64,000 bases of DNA from Mycobacterium sp. 1081908.1. GTDB taxonomy: Bacteria; Actinomycetota; Actinomycetes; Mycobacteriales; Mycobacteriaceae. A program made the position numbers and the translations under genes. The notes below the pieces were generated by a model. It saw only the letters and a program-made list of their open reading frames with translations. It made no database searches and had not been told where the DNA came from. Where the stretch lies: NCBI RefSeq assembly GCF_001673535.1, contig NZ_LZLY01000068.1, forward strand, positions 1 to 64,000, given 5' to 3'. Positions 48,001-56,132 of this stretch are shown here, piece by piece. Each line of letters starts with the position of its first letter. The stretch's first letter is position 1.

Positions 48001-51000
48001 GAGCGCGTCGGGCACGGTGGTGAGGCTCGGCGCCAGCGGCTCGCCGAAGGTGGCGGTGACCCCGGTGTGATCCGCGACCCGCTCGGGATCCCAGTCCACC
48101 GTCAGCGTGGCCGTGCCGTCGGTGACCGCGGGCAAGAACTCGGGCCCGTCGACACCCGCGGCGATCGCGAGGACCGCACGCATGGCGGTGGTGGCATCCT
48201 CGGTGGACACCACCGGGGTGCCGCCGTCAACGGTGTTGGCGGGCAACCGGAATGGGATGTCGACCCACGCGCCCGAGACGGGCACGCTCAGCACGACGCT
48301 GTCGCCGTTGACCTCGAGCCGCGCCCCGGTCGACGAGTGCGTGGCGCGCTGGCTTTCGGGTCCGTCGTGCACCAGCCAGTCGCTCGGGTCGGCGATCCGA
48401 TGAACCGGGTTGGTCGCGGTGCGGCCGGCCCACTGCACGTCCGGCGCGTCGAGCACGACGGCCAGCGGTCCGGTCACGTCGGTGCGGCCGCGCCGGCGCG
48501 ACGTGACGGGCCGAGGCTCCGCGCCCGCGCCCAGCACCTCGTCGACGGCGGCCTGCTCGAAACGGTCGAGCAATTCGCCGACGGGTTCGTCCATCCGGGT
48601 GATGCCGGCCACCGCGGCGGTGCCCGGGATGATGCACACCTGGTCGGCGTCGTAGCGGGCGTCGTGGGCCTGCCACAGCGAGTCACTGCGCCACCAGCGC
48701 CGGACGTCCTTGTCGATGACCGGCACGAAGTTGACCGGCTTGCCCAGGGTCTTGCACAACGTGACGAAGAACGGCACATCGGCGGGGTGCAGTTGCACGG
48801 TTTCGGCGTCGGGATAGAACGCAAGCAGCGTCGCGATCGCGTCGTCCGGGTTTTCCAGCAGGGCCGCGTCGTCGAACCGCGTCTCGATGGGCCCGAAATC
48901 CTTTGGGTGCAAACGAGCCTCGGCGCGCTGCAGCATTTGGTGGAAACGGTCGCGCCACGTGTCGGCCAGCCAGGGGCTGCCGGGCGACGCGGTGTCGGCG
49001 GTCGAATCGCCCTCACCGATGGTCAGTTCGACGTACCGCCGCAACCACTGCAGGTAGGTCATCTCCCCCACGTCGCCGAAGTACGGCTTGGCGGTGTTGG
49101 CCATCGCCGCGATGATCTCGTCGCGACGCTCGGCGACCGCGTCGGCGTCACCGGCAACCTCGTCGAGCAGCCGGCCGCACCGGGAGGCGCTGTTGTCGAT
49201 CTCGTGGATGTCCGCGCCGAGCTGGCTACGGCTGGAAGCCATGCCGCCCTGGGCTTTTCCGGCGCTGATCCATTGGTCGGTGCCGGTGGTTTCGACCAGC
49301 ATCCGCTTGACCGACGGCGACGTCGTGGACTCGAGCGTCGCCATCGCCGCGGTGCCGACCAGGATGCCGTCGATCGGCATCAACGGGAAGCCGTAGGCCT
49401 CGGCCCAGCGCCCGGACAGGTATTCGGCCGCCCGCTCGGGGGTGCCGATGCCGCCGCCGACGCAGACGGTGATGTTGGGACGCGACCGCAATTCCGAATA
49501 CGTCGCCAGCAGCAGGTCGTCGAGGTCCTCCCAGGAGTGGTGCCCGCCGGCGCGGCCGCCCTCGACGTGCATGATCACCGGCTTGGTGGGCACCTCGGTC
49601 GCGATGCGGATGACGCTGCGGATCTGCTCGACCGTGCCGGGCTTGAACACCACGTGGCTGATGCCGATGTCGTTCAGCTCGTCGATCAGCTCGACGGCTT
49701 CCTCGAGGTCCGGGATGCCGGCGCTGATCACCAGGCCGTCGATCGCGGCGCCGGACTGGCGGGCCTTCTGCACCAGGCGCTTGCCGCCGACCTGCAGCTT
49801 CCACAAGTAGGGATCGAGGAACAGCGCGTTGAACTGATAGGTGCGGCCGGGCTCGAGCAGTCCGGAGAGCTCCTCGATGCGGTCGGCGAAGATTTCTTCG
49901 GTTACCTGCCCGCCGCCGGCCAGCTCGGCCCAGTGCCCGGCGTTGGCCGCGGCCGCCACGATCTTGGCGTCGACGGTGGTCGGGGTCATGCCCGCGAGCA
50001 GGATCGGCGAGCGCCCGGTCAGCCGGGTGAACTTCGTCGTGAGCTTGACCCGGCCGTCGGGAAGCCGGACCACGCCCGGGGCGTAGGTCGACCACGCCCG
50101 GGCGACCTCGGGGGTGGCCCCGACGGTGAAGAGGTTGCGCTGACCCCCGCGGGTCGCCGCGGGCACGATGCCGACGCCGAGGCCGCGGATCACCGGCGCC
50201 GTCAGCCGCGTCAGGATGTCCCCCGGACCCAGGTCGAGAATCCAGCGCGCGCCGGCCTGGTGAACGCTCGTGATCTCATCGACCCAGTCGACGCCGCTCA
50301 CGAGGATGGCCTCGGTCAGCTTGCGTGCCAGCGCGACGTCGAGGCCGACCTTCTCGGCCCAGCCCCCGACGATGTCGATGCCGTCGGCCAGCCGCGGCGT
50401 GTGGAAGCCCACCTCGACCCGGACCGGGTCGAAGACCGGCGCGAACACGTCGCCGCCGCGGACCTTGTTCTTGCGCTCGGCCTCTTCCTTTTCGGAGATC
50501 TGCTGGCAATACAGTTCGAAGCGCGAGAGCTGCTCGGGGGTGCCAGTGATGACGACCGACCGCCGGCCGTTGCGGATGGACAGCACCGGAGGCAGCACGG
50601 TCCGCACATCCTGGGCGAACTCGTCGAGCAGCCGGCGAATGCGTTCGGGGTCGGCGTTGGTCACCGACACCATCGGCGGGCGGTTTCCCAGCACGGAGAT
50701 CCCGCGGCGGCGGGCAACCAGGGTGCCGGCCGCGCCGATCAGCTGCGCCAGCGCCAGCAGTTCGATGTCACGGGCGCCCGCGGCGTTGAATGCCTCGACG
50801 GCCAGCACGCCCTGCGAATGCCCGACGACGGCCACCGGCGGCGTCGCGGTCCAGTCCATGCCCTGCCGGGCCAGCGCGCGCGCCGCCGCGATCTGGGTGA
50901 GCAGCACGCCGGGGATCGACACCGCGGCCGACGTCAGATGCTTGTCCGACGGGATCGGATCCTCGGCCGCCAGCGCACGCACCCACGGCAGCGGCTCGAA

Positions 51001-51261
51001 ACCGATCGGACGCACCACGACCAGCTCTTTGGCCACCGGCTCGAGCAGCAGTTCCACCTCACCGACCAGCGTTGCCAGGTCGGTTTCGATCCCGGCCGAC
51101 GACACCAGCTCTTCGAGGGTTTCCAGCCAGGCGCTGCCCTGGCCGCCGAAGGCGATGGCGTACGGCTCGCCGGCCGTCAGACGGTCGACCAGAGCATGGG
51201 CGCTATGCGGGCTGTTGCCGTCGCGGTCAGCGGACACCCGGTCGTGCTCGTGGATCGTCAC
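42028..51261 (-). CDS. fas: type I fatty acid synthase
   Basis: This 3077-residue multidomain enzyme starts at the ATG at 51261 (MTIHEHDRVSADRDG, as in M. tuberculosis Fas). Domains in order are: acetyl transferase with GHSQGVL; enoyl reductase with GGRAGGHHSWEDL; dehydratase with GDHNPIHTD; malonyl/palmitoyl transferase with CGHSVGEYTAL; acyl carrier domain with ITDGASSRRNQLL (serine for phosphopantetheine); ketoreductase with VVTGASKGSIA; and ketosynthase with AACATAA (nucleophilic Cys) plus KHDTSTL and KSLTGHAKGGAA. It makes C16-C26 acyl-CoAs de novo, the precursors of mycolates and phospholipids. It corresponds to Rv2524c and is followed by acpS. Confidence 0.97.
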   Translation of the reverse strand: MTIHEHDRVSADRDGNSPHSAHALVDRLTAGEPYAIAFGGQGSAWLETLEELVSSAGIETDLATLVGEVELLLEPVAKELVVVRPIGFEPLPWVRALAAEDPIPSDKHLTSAAVSIPGVLLTQIAAARALARQGMDWTATPPVAVVGHSQGVLAVEAFNAAGARDIELLALAQLIGAAGTLVARRRGISVLGNRPPMVSVTNADPERIRRLLDEFAQDVRTVLPPVLSIRNGRRSVVITGTPEQLSRFELYCQQISEKEEAERKNKVRGGDVFAPVFDPVRVEVGFHTPRLADGIDIVGGWAEKVGLDVALARKLTEAILVSGVDWVDEITSVHQAGARWILDLGPGDILTRLTAPVIRGLGVGIVPAATRGGQRNLFTVGATPEVARAWSTYAPGVVRLPDGRVKLTTKFTRLTGRSPILLAGMTPTTVDAKIVAAAANAGHWAELAGGGQVTEEIFADRIEELSGLLEPGRTYQFNALFLDPYLWKLQVGGKRLVQKARQSGAAIDGLVISAGIPDLEEAVELIDELNDIGISHVVFKPGTVEQIRSVIRIATEVPTKPVIMHVEGGRAGGHHSWEDLDDLLLATYSELRSRPNITVCVGGGIGTPERAAEYLSGRWAEAYGFPLMPIDGILVGTAAMATLESTTSPSVKRMLVETTGTDQWISAGKAQGGMASSRSQLGADIHEIDNSASRCGRLLDEVAGDADAVAERRDEIIAAMANTAKPYFGDVGEMTYLQWLRRYVELTIGEGDSTADTASPGSPWLADTWRDRFHQMLQRAEARLHPKDFGPIETRFDDAALLENPDDAIATLLAFYPDAETVQLHPADVPFFVTLCKTLGKPVNFVPVIDKDVRRWWRSDSLWQAHDARYDADQVCIIPGTAAVAGITRMDEPVGELLDRFEQAAVDEVLGAGAEPRPVTSRRRGRTDVTGPLAVVLDAPDVQWAGRTATNPVHRIADPSDWLVHDGPESQRATHSSTGARLEVNGDSVVLSVPVSGAWVDIPFRLPANTVDGGTPVVSTEDATTAMRAVLAIAAGVDGPEFLPAVTDGTATLTVDWDPERVADHTGVTATFGEPLAPSLTTVPDALVGPCWPAVFAAIGSAATDSGIPVVEGLLSLVHLDHAAHVVGKLPTERAQLTVTATASRAVDTDMGRVVPVSVSISDADGAVIATLAERFAILGRTGAAELTDPVRAGGAVSENATDTPRRRRRDVTLAAPVDMRPFAVVSGDHNPIHTDRAAALLAGLESPIVHGMWLSAAAQHAATATDGKARPPARLVGWTARFLGMVRPGDEVDFRVDRVGIDQGAEVLEVAARVGSDLVMSATARLGSPRTVYAFPGQGIQHKGMGMEVRARSKAARKVWDAADKFTRDTLGFSVLHVVRDNPTSIIASGVHYNHPEGVLYLTQFTQVAMATVAAAQVAEMREQGAFVEGAVACGHSVGEYTALACVTGIYELEALLEMVFHRGSKMHDIVPRDELGRSNYRLAAIRPSQIDLPDEEVPAFVAGIAESTGEFLEIVNFNLRGSQYAIAGTVRGLEALEAEVERRRELSGGRRSFILVPGIDVPFHSRVLRVGVADFRRALERVMPRDKHPDIIVGRYIPNLVPRPFTLDRDFVQEIRDLVPAEPLDEILADYDTWRRERPAELARKVLIELLAWQFASPVRWIETQDLLFTEEAAGGLGVERFVEIGVKSAPTVAGLATNTLKLPEYAHSTVEVLNAERDAAVLFATDTDPEPEPEDEVDDSATATADAAAPETAAAAPVSAPTAPSGAARPDDLTFDAADATLALIALSAKMRIDQIEQLDSIETITDGASSRRNQLLVDLGSELNLGAIDGAAEADLAGLRSQVTKLARTYKPYGPVLSDAINDQLRTVLGPSGKRPAAIADRVKKTWELGDGWVKHVTVEVALGTREGTSIRGGAMGHLHEGALADAASVDKVIDAAVTSVAARHGVSVTLPSAGGGGGATIDASALSEFTDQITGRDGVLASAARLVLGQLGLDDPVGVSPAATDAELIDLVTAELGADWPRLVAPVFDAKKAVVFDDRWASAREDLVKLWLTDEGDIDADWVRLSERFEGAGHVVATQATWWQGKSLAAGRQIHASLYGRIAAGAENPLPGPSSSEVAVVTGASKGSIAASVVARLLDGGATVIATTSKLDDERLAFYRGLYRDHARYGAALWVVAANMASYSDIDALVEWVGTEQSESLGPQSIHIKDAQTPTLLFPFAAPRVAGDLSEAGSRSEMEMKVLLWAVQRLIGGLSKIGAERDIASRLHVVLPGSPNRGMFGGDGAYGEAKSALDALVSRWHAESSWAARVSLAHALIGWTRGTGLMGHNDAIVSAVEEAGVTTYSTDEMAAMLLSLCDVESKVAAASKPIEADLTGGLADADLDMAELAAKAREEMSAEAAHDDDDAAEGSIRALPSPPRGYRPAPAPEWADLDVDPADLVVIVGGAELGPYGSSRTRFEMEVDNELSAAGVLELAWTTGLIRWEDDPQPGWYDTESGDLVDESELVERYHDIVVERCGIREFVDDGAIDPDHASPLLVSVFLDKDFAFVVSSESDARAFVEFDPEHTIIRPVPDSSDWQVIRKAGTEIRVPRKTKLSRVVGGQIPTGFDPTVWGLSADMASSIDRLAVWNIVATVDAFLSAGFSPAEVMRYVHPSMVANTMGTGMGGGTSMQTMYHGNLLGRSKPNDIFQEVLPNIVAAHVVQSYIGSYGAMIHPVAACATAAVSMEEGLDKIRLGKAEMVVAGGIDDLTLEGIIGFGDMAATADTGMMRGRGIHDSKFSRPNDRRRLGFVEAQGGGTILLARGDLALKMGLPVLAVVAFAQSFGDGVHTSIPAPGLGALGAGRGGKDSPLARALAKLGVGADDIAVISKHDTSTLANDPNETELHERLADSLGRSPGAPLFVVSQKSLTGHAKGGAAVFQTMGLCQMLRDGVIPPNRSLDCVDDELAGSAHFVWVRDTLRLGEKFPLKAGMLTSLGFGHVSGLVALVHPQAFIAALDADQRADYQRRAEARLLAGQRRLVSAIAGGPPMYQRPPDRRFDHDVPEKRQEAAMLLNPAARLGDDDAYEVPAG

Positions 51262-51763
51262 CTTCTGTATCTCCCCTGTATGCGTCTTTACGTCTCGGTT
51301 TCGTTCGGCCGGTCGGCCCCGGAGGCCGGGGCCTGCTCGGTCTCAGTCGATTCCCCGTCGAATCACAGCCGGAGGACGGCTGGCCGGTGTGCTGTCGGCG
51401 GACCGCCCCGATGGATCGCGCGACGCGGCGGACAGCATCGGCTGTACTAAGAGTGTCATAAGGATCAGTGCCCTTTTTGCATGTTGATCGGTTACTGGTG
51501 AGTTCTACGCACGGGTAACCGTGTCGTGGGTAACACCGGGTTTAACCGCCCGCGCGGGCGCGACGAACAAACCTGCTGCATGCAGGTGGTTACGGTCGAG
51601 TAGCCATAACTGCGCTGATCAAGGCACGATTGTTATGTAATCGTTATGTTAAAAAAATCGGCTCGCTCAGCCGCCGTTGACACCGCGTCAGCCCCGCCCG
51701 CCGGACCCGCCGCGCGTGAAAATGAGCGAACGAGTGTTTGCTGGAAGTTGGACCGTCCGGCCC
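51262..51763. promoter_or_regulatory. upstream region of fas, with a 6-bp inverted repeat at 51571-51587
   Basis: About 500 bp separates fas from the DUF1906 gene. It contains ACCTGCtgcatGCAGGT and repeated GGTAAC-like stretches near 51510-51550. In M. tuberculosis the fas promoter is controlled by the regulator FasR; I cannot say whether these elements are its sites. No gene is visible. Confidence 0.45.
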
Positions 51764-52483
51764 TCAGGCCCACTGACCGAATTGCGGTTTGAGGATTTCG
51801 TTGATGTCGACCCCGACCCCGCCGACGCTTCGTTTGTCGATCTCGACCTGATGCAGGCTCGCGGCAGGATGGGCGAAGCCCTTCGGCGAGCCCCAGTTGT
51901 GTTGCCAGAAGTACGAGCCCAGACCGTCGTGCAGGGCCCAGTCGATGGTTTTCGAATTGCCGTACACGCCGGTGCGCTCGTGCCCGATCACCGACTCCCA
52001 GGAGCGCAGATATGGAACTATCTGCTGCTTGTACTGCTCGTATGACGGGTCGTCGTCGATCGACGCGTAGATCGGCGCGTTCGCCGGACCGCCGGCGGCG
52101 GCGTGCAACTGCATACCGCGCTGCGCGTGTTGCAGCCCGGCGCCCGCCCCGCCCAGCCAGTCGGCCGTCGAGCCCTTACCGTACTGGTAGCAGGACACGA
52201 TCTTGAGCCCGTTACTGCTCAGGTCACGGGCCTCGCCGACCTGAATCGGCTTGCCGAGCATCCAGTTGCCGCCCGGCCTGCGGTCGGAGACGTAGCGGAT
52301 GGATCCGACCGCCCCGGCGGCCCTGATCTGGCTGGCCGGGATGACACCGGCCGCGTAATCCAGCAGGGTGCCGAGCGACGCCGATGCCGGCGCGGCGCGC
52401 AGCGACGCGGCCGCGACGCCCAGCCCTAACAGACCCGGGGTCGCGGCCGCGAATTTGAGCACGTCGCGACGGGAGACGGACAC
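51764..52483 (-). CDS. Tat-exported DUF1906 (glycoside hydrolase-like) protein, Rv2525c type
   Basis: A GTG at 52483 gives 239 residues. The N-terminus has a twin-arginine signal (SRRDVLKFAAATPGLLGLGVA). The mature part is the DUF1906 domain, a TIM barrel related to glycoside hydrolases: IRYVSDRRPGG, VSCYQYGKGSTADWLGG, PIYASIDDDPSYEQY and RTGVYGNS. Rv2525c is a Tat substrate linked to cell envelope physiology in M. tuberculosis. It is the last gene before an accessory cluster. Confidence 0.88.
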   Translation of the reverse strand: MSVSRRDVLKFAAATPGLLGLGVAAASLRAAPASASLGTLLDYAAGVIPASQIRAAGAVGSIRYVSDRRPGGNWMLGKPIQVGEARDLSSNGLKIVSCYQYGKGSTADWLGGAGAGLQHAQRGMQLHAAAGGPANAPIYASIDDDPSYEQYKQQIVPYLRSWESVIGHERTGVYGNSKTIDWALHDGLGSYFWQHNWGSPKGFAHPAASLHQVEIDKRSVGGVGVDINEILKPQFGQWA

Positions 52484-52552
52484 ACGCCACAGGGTACGGC
52501 AGAAACCTCACTAGCCTCATAAACCACTTGGACCACAGCGGTCACATCTGCG

Positions 52553-53425
52553 TCACATCGGCGCATCGGCGGGCAGCACGATGACGATGATGGCCTCCAA
52601 GCCGCGGCTGGCGGTCTGCCGCGCGATCTCCTCGAGGAAGTGGGCGGCGGCCGGACTTATCGATCCGGCCCAGGCCCGGAATCCCTGCACCATCACCGGG
52701 TCGTTCGCCAGCATCGGTTGTACCCGCCGCAGCACGCTGACCACGTCGTCGGGCAACGGGTCGGCGACTTGCGCGTCGATCCAGGTGCGCGCGAGTTCTA
52801 TTGCCGCCGAATCGCTTTCGTCCAACGCAACGACATCGTTGGCGAGTTTGCGCAGCCGGTCGAAGAGCACCGGATGTCCATGCGTCTCGGCCAGTTGCTC
52901 CAGTAGCGTGCTCGCCGCCGGCGGCAACGCCATCTGCCCGAACAAGGCGGGGACGGGAAGCTCCCACTCGTCGAACAGGTGGGCATACATCGCGGTGACC
53001 GGCGGCGACAGCGGTGCGGTGAGTCTGCCGATGACGCCGATGCTGTCGCGATGCCGGGTCGCCAGCCTGCGCAGGATGTCTTCGTTGAGGCCGGCCGGGC
53101 CGGTGTCGGTGGCGGCATCGATCGCCGCGATCAGCTGATCGAGCCGATCGCGCTCGCGTACCAGGAGCGTGCGGTGTTCGTCCAGCAGCGCGGCCAGGGT
53201 GGTCTGGCCGCCGTCGAGCAAGCGTTGGATGTCGGTGATGCCGACGCCGAGGCTTCTCATCAGGTCGATGCGAAGCAGCTCGAGCACCTGGTCGACGTCG
53301 AAAACGCGGTAACCGTTGCTCAGGTACTCGGCGTGCAGCAGTCCGATTTTCTCGTAGTGGCGGATGCGGCCCGAGGCGATTCCGGTCAGGGCCGCGACGT
53401 CGCCGATAAGCAACTGCTCAGCCAC
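52553..53425 (-). CDS. MerR-family transcriptional regulator
   Basis: A GTG at 53425 gives 290 residues. The N-terminal winged helix is typical (LLIGDVAALTGIASGRIRHYEKIGLL and YRVFDVDQVLELLR), followed by a coiled-coil dimerisation helix (about 75-105). The long C-terminal part (about 115-290) is helical and is likely an effector-binding domain with one histidine-rich stretch (THGHPVLF). It is divergent from a Rieske oxygenase gene, with a 23-bp palindrome between them, so it probably controls that gene. The effector is unknown. Confidence 0.85.
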   Translation of the reverse strand: MAEQLLIGDVAALTGIASGRIRHYEKIGLLHAEYLSNGYRVFDVDQVLELLRIDLMRSLGVGITDIQRLLDGGQTTLAALLDEHRTLLVRERDRLDQLIAAIDAATDTGPAGLNEDILRRLATRHRDSIGVIGRLTAPLSPPVTAMYAHLFDEWELPVPALFGQMALPPAASTLLEQLAETHGHPVLFDRLRKLANDVVALDESDSAAIELARTWIDAQVADPLPDDVVSVLRRVQPMLANDPVMVQGFRAWAGSISPAAAHFLEEIARQTASRGLEAIIVIVLPADAPM

Positions 53426-53430
53426 GGCTT

Positions 53431-53453
53431 GACCTTACAACTGTCGCAAGGTC
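53431..53453. promoter_or_regulatory. probable MerR operator
   Basis: A 23-bp element has perfect GACCTT and AAGGTC arms around an 11-bp centre, 6 bp from the MerR start and 12 bp from the Rieske start. The layout is that of MerR-type sites. It should govern both divergent genes. Confidence 0.65.
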
Positions 53454-53465
53454 TCTACTGGGCAG

Positions 53466-54614
53466 ATGGAGCGTGACCAGCTCGTCGACCTGACGAGGCG
53501 GGCGTGCAAGCTGGCGCGCGACAAAACGACCGATCTCGCTCCGTCACAGCATCGGGTAGAAGCGCGGGACTACACGTCGGTCGAGCGACACGAGCTGGAC
53601 CGGGCCATGCTGCTGGCCAGCCCGCAGCTCGTCGGCTACGTCTCGGAGCTGCCAGGTCCGGGCGCGTACTGCACCAAGACGGTGATGGGCCGATCGATCC
53701 TGCTGACCCGCACCTCCGCGGGTTCGGTCAAGGCGTTCGACAACGTCTGCCTGCACCGCCAATCGCAGGTCGCGACGGGGTGCGGAACGGCGAAGCGGTT
53801 CACGTGCCCGTATCACGCGTGGACGTACGACAACACGGGGCGCTTGGTGGCACTTCCGGGACATGAGGGGTTCCCGGAGGTGACCGTCAAGTCCGACGGT
53901 TTGGCCGAGTTGCCGGCCGCCGAATATGCCGGATTCCTTTGGGTCGCGCTGGATCCCGGCGCGGACCTGGACGTCGCGGCGCATCTGGGCCCGCTGGCCG
54001 CCGAGCTCGAGGCCTGGGGCATCGGGCGGTGGTCGCCGTTGGGCGAGAAGGTCCTCGACTTTCCGATCAATTGGAAGCTGGCGGCCGACACCTTCGCGGA
54101 GAACTACCATTTCGCCACGGTGCACCGGCAGACGTTCGCCACCATCGCCCGGAGCAACTGCACGGTGTTCGACTCGTACGGCCCCCATCACCGGTTGATC
54201 TTCCCGCTCAACACGATCCTGGACCTCGACGATGTTCCCGAAGAGCAGTGGGACCCGTTCCACAACATGGTCGTGATCTACGCGCTGTTCCCCAACATCG
54301 TGCTGTCGGTGACCATCGCCAACGGCGAGTTGTTCCGCATCTACCCGGGCGACCGGCCCGGCCGGTCGATCACCGTGCACCAGAACTCGACACCGCTGGA
54401 CCTGTCCGACGAATCCGTGGCCGCCGGTGCTCGAGCCGTCTTCGAGTACGCCCACGCCACGGTCCGCGACGAGGACTACCGGCTCGTCGAGGGCCTGCAG
54501 GCCAACCTCGAGTCGGGCGCCCGGGATCACCTGGTGTTCGGCCGCAACGAACCGGGGCTGCAGCACCGCCACATCACCTGGGCGCGGGCGGTCGCCGAGT
54601 TCGCCCCTAGCTGA
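53466..54614 (+). CDS. Rieske non-heme iron oxygenase, alpha-type
   Basis: This 382-residue protein has a Rieske [2Fe-2S] motif in its N-terminal third (CLHRQSQ ... CPYHAWTYD) and a mononuclear iron site in the catalytic domain (ENYHFATVH, with an aspartate in the later helix). The cluster cysteines and histidines are all present. It would hydroxylate or demethylate an aromatic, terpenoid or betaine-like compound. No reductase gene is adjacent; the P450 ferredoxin at 63.8 kb is far. It is divergent from the MerR gene and is probably its target. Confidence 0.87.
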   Translation: MERDQLVDLTRRACKLARDKTTDLAPSQHRVEARDYTSVERHELDRAMLLASPQLVGYVSELPGPGAYCTKTVMGRSILLTRTSAGSVKAFDNVCLHRQSQVATGCGTAKRFTCPYHAWTYDNTGRLVALPGHEGFPEVTVKSDGLAELPAAEYAGFLWVALDPGADLDVAAHLGPLAAELEAWGIGRWSPLGEKVLDFPINWKLAADTFAENYHFATVHRQTFATIARSNCTVFDSYGPHHRLIFPLNTILDLDDVPEEQWDPFHNMVVIYALFPNIVLSVTIANGELFRIYPGDRPGRSITVHQNSTPLDLSDESVAAGARAVFEYAHATVRDEDYRLVEGLQANLESGARDHLVFGRNEPGLQHRHITWARAVAEFAPS

Positions 54615-54676
54615 CGCCACGGATACCGCGACACTGCAACCACGCACACGACGCGCCGGAGAACGTGTGCGTAGTT

Positions 54677-56059
54677 TCAATCTCGGCGCGCGCCGTCGTC
54701 GGACAGCACGGCGATCAGGTCCTCGAGAAGCGTTGCCAACGCATCGTTTTCGACGGGCGCCGCGCCGGTTAGCAGTTCGACCGCCTCGCCGCGACGGCCG
54801 GCGGCGACCAGCGGCACCACTCGCTCGACGATCGTCTGCAGCTCCGGGGCGGGTGGTTCGACGTTCGCGACGGTGGTGGCCAGCACCTCGACCAGTTCCC
54901 AATCGCGGTACAGCGCGAGCGAGCGCTCGTTGAAGGCAAACCCGGTCACGGGCTTGCCCCACAGCGTTCCCTGGTAGCGGTACGGGCCTTCCATGTACTC
55001 GATCGGCAGGCCGTGGGCCGGGGCCGCCACCAGCGGCTCCCCGACAATGTCCAATTGCAGTGTGGCGCAGCCGATCCGGTGGCGATCCGGCATGTATCGG
55101 GCGGAGGCAACCGGCCGCACCAGCGGCCGCACCGCGTTCGGCCAGCGCACGTAGCTGCTGATCGTGACCTCGACGTCTTCGGCGCAGTCCGGCGGGATGG
55201 CCGGGTCTGGATAGCTGGTCGTGACGCCGGTAAACGGCTGCAGCGCATTGCCGTTCGTGCGGTCGAATTGCCGCCAGACGCTCAGGTCCACGCCATTGTC
55301 GAAGTTGATGGTGCGCCATTCGTGCGACCTGGCTCGTGGGTCTCCCCCGCTTCCCCCGCCGCCGGCGTACTTGGGGAACCACTGCCGGTCGACGTGCCCG
55401 CCGCTGCCGGAGACCTGCTCGACGACGTCTCCCCAGCGCAGTGTGCCCGTCATCGCCATGCCCGTCTGGAAATACGAGTACGTGTCGCTCTGGCCGAAGC
55501 AGACGATCTTCCCGTTGTAGGTCGACGCGCCCACCGGTGTCGGTGCGCGCGTTGGGGTTACGGCGAGGTCGAGCCGCATCGGCCGGCCGGTGTGGTCCTC
55601 GCCCACCAGGCTGACGCGATACGTGAACGGCAGCAATTCCCCGTCGGCACCGCGGCAGGCGGTCCAGGACGCGGTGCCCGCGCCGCTGTGGTAGGTGAGA
55701 TCGAGGTAACCCGGCGCCATGGCCAATTTGCGCTGGGCCCCCGGCTCCATGTTGGCCGGCGGCATGTCGTAGTCCGTGTAGGTGCCGTAGTCGCCGGTGT
55801 CCAGGTCGAACAGCGCCATCGTGTAGAAATCCGCGACAATTGTTCCGCCGGGCCGGTTCTTGTTGAAGATCGTCAGGAAGGCGAACGAGCGGCCGCTTTC
55901 GGCAGCATCGAGCTGGCCTGCGATGAACCAGGTGTCCGACTCCTGGTCGGCGTGTTCGCCTTCGGCGGCGGGGAAGTCCAGCTGGGGATCGCCGGGTACC
56001 AACCGGAAGGGGTAGGTGCGCCAGTCGCTATCCATGTCGCTTCCTTGCCACGGCGCCAT
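54677..56059 (-). CDS. CrtC/lipocalin-like two-domain protein
   Basis: This 460-residue protein (or 452 from the ATG at 56035) resembles the CrtC/AttH family of two fused lipocalin-like domains. Features include WFIAGQLDAAESGRSFAFLTIFNK in the N-terminal barrel, GGHVDRQWFPKY in the linker (as in CrtC, where the His/Asp are functional) and YEGPYRYQGTLWGKPVTGFAFNER-like sequence near the end of the second barrel. CrtC hydrates carotenoids, and relatives act on lipids. There is no signal peptide. Its position in an oxidative gene group suggests hydration of a terpenoid, which is a guess. Confidence 0.72.
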   Translation of the reverse strand: MAPWQGSDMDSDWRTYPFRLVPGDPQLDFPAAEGEHADQESDTWFIAGQLDAAESGRSFAFLTIFNKNRPGGTIVADFYTMALFDLDTGDYGTYTDYDMPPANMEPGAQRKLAMAPGYLDLTYHSGAGTASWTACRGADGELLPFTYRVSLVGEDHTGRPMRLDLAVTPTRAPTPVGASTYNGKIVCFGQSDTYSYFQTGMAMTGTLRWGDVVEQVSGSGGHVDRQWFPKYAGGGGSGGDPRARSHEWRTINFDNGVDLSVWRQFDRTNGNALQPFTGVTTSYPDPAIPPDCAEDVEVTISSYVRWPNAVRPLVRPVASARYMPDRHRIGCATLQLDIVGEPLVAAPAHGLPIEYMEGPYRYQGTLWGKPVTGFAFNERSLALYRDWELVEVLATTVANVEPPAPELQTIVERVVPLVAAGRRGEAVELLTGAAPVENDALATLLEDLIAVLSDDGARRD

Positions 56060-56132
56060 CTTGCTTTTTTCACTATGTTAGCGTCAATAGCGAAATTGCG
56101 GTCGCGGTCCCATTCCCCGAGGAAGTGCCCCG

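Noticed and set aside
44263..51450. A 2395-codon plus-strand open frame
   Set aside because: It is antisense to fas, which has clear domains on the other strand; the long frame is a third-position GC artefact.
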